A stretch of 64,000 nt of DNA from an uncultured Bacteroidota bacterium (lineage in GTDB: Bacteria; Bacteroidota; Bacteroidia; Bacteroidales; VadinHA17). Positions 61,828-64,000 of the stretch are shown here, piece after piece. A program made the translations under genes and the position numbers. The stretch lies in the NCBI GenBank assembly GCA_903844815.1, contig CAIMVD010000156.1, positions 49,451 through 113,450 of the forward strand, read 5' to 3'. Position 1 is the stretch's first letter. The number at the start of each line of letters is the position of its first letter. The notes below the pieces were generated by a model. That model saw only the letters and a program-made list of their open reading frames with translations, had not been told where the DNA came from and made no database searches.

Positions 61828-63855
61828 CTACTTTTCTGCGGCATTAACCAATTCTTCAATGGCTGTAACCACCTGCAGGTCGCAACGTCCGCCCTGTTCC
61901 TTTGCCTTTTTTGTTATCCTGAGACTTTCGGTTTTCCAGCCTCCGGGTGGCGACGAATGATTATTAATATAAACGATTGACTGGAGACCTACACCGGCAA
62001 TACTCGCCAGATTTTCAGAAAGTCCTACTGCTTCAGTTAAAACCGGTGACCTTTTAACAATTGCCAAAAAGTCTGCATGGTTATCTTTCCACATTTGAAG
62101 ATGCTGCGTGATATCTTTTTCCAGCAATTTATCCCTTGTTACACAAAAAATCGATACCTTCTTTCTGAACTCGCGCGCTATTTTCTGATCAGGCGTAGCG
62201 ACGTCCGCAATTTTCGTGTACGGTGAAAAAACTGTATACATGGTATCCCCGGCATTTCGCTCATAAATTTTCAGTGGCTCTATTACATCAACAAGCACTT
62301 CCAATGCCTTTGTATCGTATGAATTAGCAAGTCTGCGCATTAGCATACCTTTATTCTTCAGATGTGTTGAACCAAGACCTTCCAGCAAGAGACTTACCAA
62401 ATCTAACCGGCGATACATATCGTCAACATTTGTAACATTTGATGCAGACCACAGTCTTTCGGCTATAGCTGCTGTACGCGGCCAGATACGTGAGTCAACA
62501 GTTTCCGGTGTAACATGCTCGGTCCACATGGTTGCCTCTCCACCTACAATAAACTTTTGCTGCTCCGTCGTGAGCCGGGTATTTGCAGGTATCGGGTCAA
62601 CCAGGTAATGAAAATCGGTAGGTTGAATCAGGTCAATATAATAACCGGTAGATAGTAATCCTGTATATCCTTGTTTCGCAGCTTCAACCAGCGATTTTGT
62701 TCCACGCCACGACTGGATCATAATATCATGAGGAACCCCTGGTCTCAGAATCTCGTCCCATCCCATCATTTTTTTACCGTTTTTTTTCAGGATTGGCAGC
62801 AATCGTTGAATGAATTCGGTTTCCAGTTCACGATAGGTTTTCATACCCTTCTTCTGCATATAGGCTTTTATGTCGGGGTTACGATCCCAATCCCTGCCGG
62901 TATTTTCATCGCCTCCGATATGAAAATATTCATCGGGAAAAAGCTGTGACATCTCCGTAAACAGCTTATCCAGAAATTCGTAAGTGTAGTCTTTCGTTAC
63001 ATCCAGTGCAGGATCGAACACGCCGTAATATCGCTGTAATTCATAGTCTCTTTTCACACTTGCCAATTCTGGGTAGGCCTTTAGCCATGAGGTGCAATGA
63101 CCCGGAACATCAAACTCGGGTACTATACGGATACCCCGCTGATCTGCATAAGCAATAATTTCCTTAATATCCTCCTGGGTATAATAATTCCCTTCAGCGC
63201 CAACTTCATGTAGCAGGGGAAATACTCTTGACTCAATCCCAAACATCTGATCTTCTGTAAGGTGCAGGTGTAAAACATTTAATTTTACAGATGCCATTTC
63301 ATCGAGTGTACGTTTTACAACATCCATGGGCATCCAGTGAAGGGTAATATCCAGTAACAGTCCTCGCCAGGGAAAACGGGGAGCATCGCTAATCTCAACA
63401 CCCGGAAAATAATACCCCAAATCATCAACACTAAGTAATTGCTGAAGAGTTTCGAGACCGCGAATGGCTCCAAGATCTGTGTTAGCAATGATCTTAACTT
63501 GTTTTGCTTCTGAAATAAGCTGATAACTTTCATCCTCATATAATCTGAGCTCAGCCTTCCGCTTTACCTCAATAAGTAAGCCCGCCTCTCTGTTACTATC
63601 AGCTGTTGTTAAATTCCCTTGCTTAAAGAAGAATCCCATGCGGTTATCAAATCTGCGCAAAGCACGTGTTGCCTCTTTATATACTCTGTCTCCGGGATTG
63701 CCAATCACACCTATTGAAAATTCTTTTAATATTCTAAATTTATTTTCACTAGTCTTAATAGCCGGGGGCACAGGCATCAGGTCAAATGTTCTATCCTGAG
63801 CAAAGGATGAAACCGATACCAAAATACTTATAAAAGCGAAAAAGAATCTTATCAT
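61828..63855 (-). CDS. GH20 beta-N-acetylhexosaminidase, secreted
   Basis: 675 aa, signal peptide (…SILVSVSSFAQ). GH20b-like N-terminal domain, then RGLLLDITLHWMPMDVVKRT, HLHLTEDQMFGIES, VPEFDVPGHCTSWLKAYPEL and the catalytic Asp-Glu in FHIGGDENTGRDWDRN. Substrate-contact WDEILRPGVP and ATMWTEHVT follow. Removes terminal GlcNAc or GalNAc from glycans in the periplasm or outside. First gene, by transcription, of the five-gene minus-strand set. Confidence 0.93.
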   Translation of the reverse strand: MIRFFFAFISILVSVSSFAQDRTFDLMPVPPAIKTSENKFRILKEFSIGVIGNPGDRVYKEATRALRRFDNRMGFFFKQGNLTTADSNREAGLLIEVKRKAELRLYEDESYQLISEAKQVKIIANTDLGAIRGLETLQQLLSVDDLGYYFPGVEISDAPRFPWRGLLLDITLHWMPMDVVKRTLDEMASVKLNVLHLHLTEDQMFGIESRVFPLLHEVGAEGNYYTQEDIKEIIAYADQRGIRIVPEFDVPGHCTSWLKAYPELASVKRDYELQRYYGVFDPALDVTKDYTYEFLDKLFTEMSQLFPDEYFHIGGDENTGRDWDRNPDIKAYMQKKGMKTYRELETEFIQRLLPILKKNGKKMMGWDEILRPGVPHDIMIQSWRGTKSLVEAAKQGYTGLLSTGYYIDLIQPTDFHYLVDPIPANTRLTTEQQKFIVGGEATMWTEHVTPETVDSRIWPRTAAIAERLWSASNVTNVDDMYRRLDLVSLLLEGLGSTHLKNKGMLMRRLANSYDTKALEVLVDVIEPLKIYERNAGDTMYTVFSPYTKIADVATPDQKIAREFRKKVSIFCVTRDKLLEKDITQHLQMWKDNHADFLAIVKRSPVLTEAVGLSENLASIAGVGLQSIVYINNHSSPPGGWKTESLRITKKAKEQGGRCDLQVVTAIEELVNAAEK

Positions 63856-63946
63856 GATTGTAACTTATAAGACATTAGATATCAATATTATAATTCAATG
63901 TTGTTTAGTTAAGCCCGGGTAATCAGTTTCTTACTCCCACATTTTA

Positions 63947-64000
63947 CCCCCCTGCCCCCCAGGGGGGTGTTCTTAAATCCCCCCTTGGGGGGTTGGGGGG
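63947..64000. repeat. G/C-run inverted repeat at window end
   Basis: Runs of six C and six G alternate: CCCCCC (63955-63960) A GGGGGG (63962-63967), and further right CCCCCC (63979-63984) TT GGGGGG (63987-63992) TT GGGGGG (63995-64000). They can pair as strong hairpins or form G-quadruplexes. It has the look of a dispersed intergenic element and continues past the window edge. Confidence 0.8.

Noticed and set aside
1..64000. tRNA, rRNA, transposase, phage or integrase genes
   Set aside because: I looked for T-arm-like motifs and transposase/integrase signatures by eye and saw none; a dedicated search could still find a tRNA.

Overview
The window is a chromosomal stretch of an anaerobic member of the Bacteroidota, most likely order Bacteroidales. 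The pointers are gene orders typical of that group (CBS protein - nadK - porG - uppS - bamA - two ompH/skp - murI, and HU - ssb - gldE - gldD - phosphopantetheinyl transferase - GGGP synthase), a 2-oxoglutarate:ferredoxin oxidoreductase, type IX secretion parts (PorG, GldD, GldE, a C-terminal sorting domain), absence of clear Shine-Dalgarno sites, and promoters of the Bacteroidota type (TTG - about 19 bp - TAnnTTTG). No tRNA, rRNA, CRISPR array, insertion sequence or phage gene was recognised.

Layout. 1-764: 3' part of fabD. 769-7199: two tandem large proteins that join two receiver-like domains to a PEP-synthase-type ATP-grasp domain. 7304-10172: korA-korB. 10370-20584 (minus strand): envelope block with murI, two OmpH/Skp chaperones, bamA, uppS, PorG plus three PorG-like barrels, nadK and a CBS protein. 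20680-32355: mostly plus-strand housekeeping genes (pdxJ, hydrolase, manA, lipoprotein, engB, prs, rplY, pth, S4 protein, acyltransferase, short-chain dehydrogenase, VOC protein), with udk and an exonuclease on the minus strand. 32386-36180: secreted dipeptidase, LysE-type exporter, lnt. 36236-39725: ECF sigma factor, anti-sigma-like membrane protein, adhesin-like protein and two small barrel proteins. 39837-43966 (minus): dsbD, rng, an apparently frameshifted tiny ribosomal-type protein and HU. 44348-48318: ssb, gldE, gldD, a PPTase and a GGGP synthase. 48320-52887 (minus): PafA-type phosphatase, a secreted M14 carboxypeptidase with a T9SS tail, ychF. 53070-63855: a sugar island with an AraC regulator, Gfo/Idh oxidoreductase, two DegT-family aminotransferases (one with a Tat signal), a NagP-like transporter, a ceramidase-fold hydrolase, a NagX-like membrane acetyltransferase and a GH20 hexosaminidase. 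The window ends in a G/C-run inverted repeat.

How the parts work together. The envelope block couples outer-membrane protein insertion (BamA, Skp), undecaprenyl phosphate synthesis (UppS), peptidoglycan precursor supply (MurI) and type IX secretion (PorG); GldD/GldE and the M14 protease belong to the same secretion system. The most novel-looking parts are the two receiver/ATP-grasp fusion proteins beside korAB, and the 53-64 kb island, where an exported and a cytoplasmic version of the same PLP aminotransferase family sit with an oxidoreductase, a transporter and amino-sugar enzymes, suggesting amino- or keto-sugar conversion split between periplasm and cytoplasm. All functions are inferred from sequence motifs and gene order read by eye.
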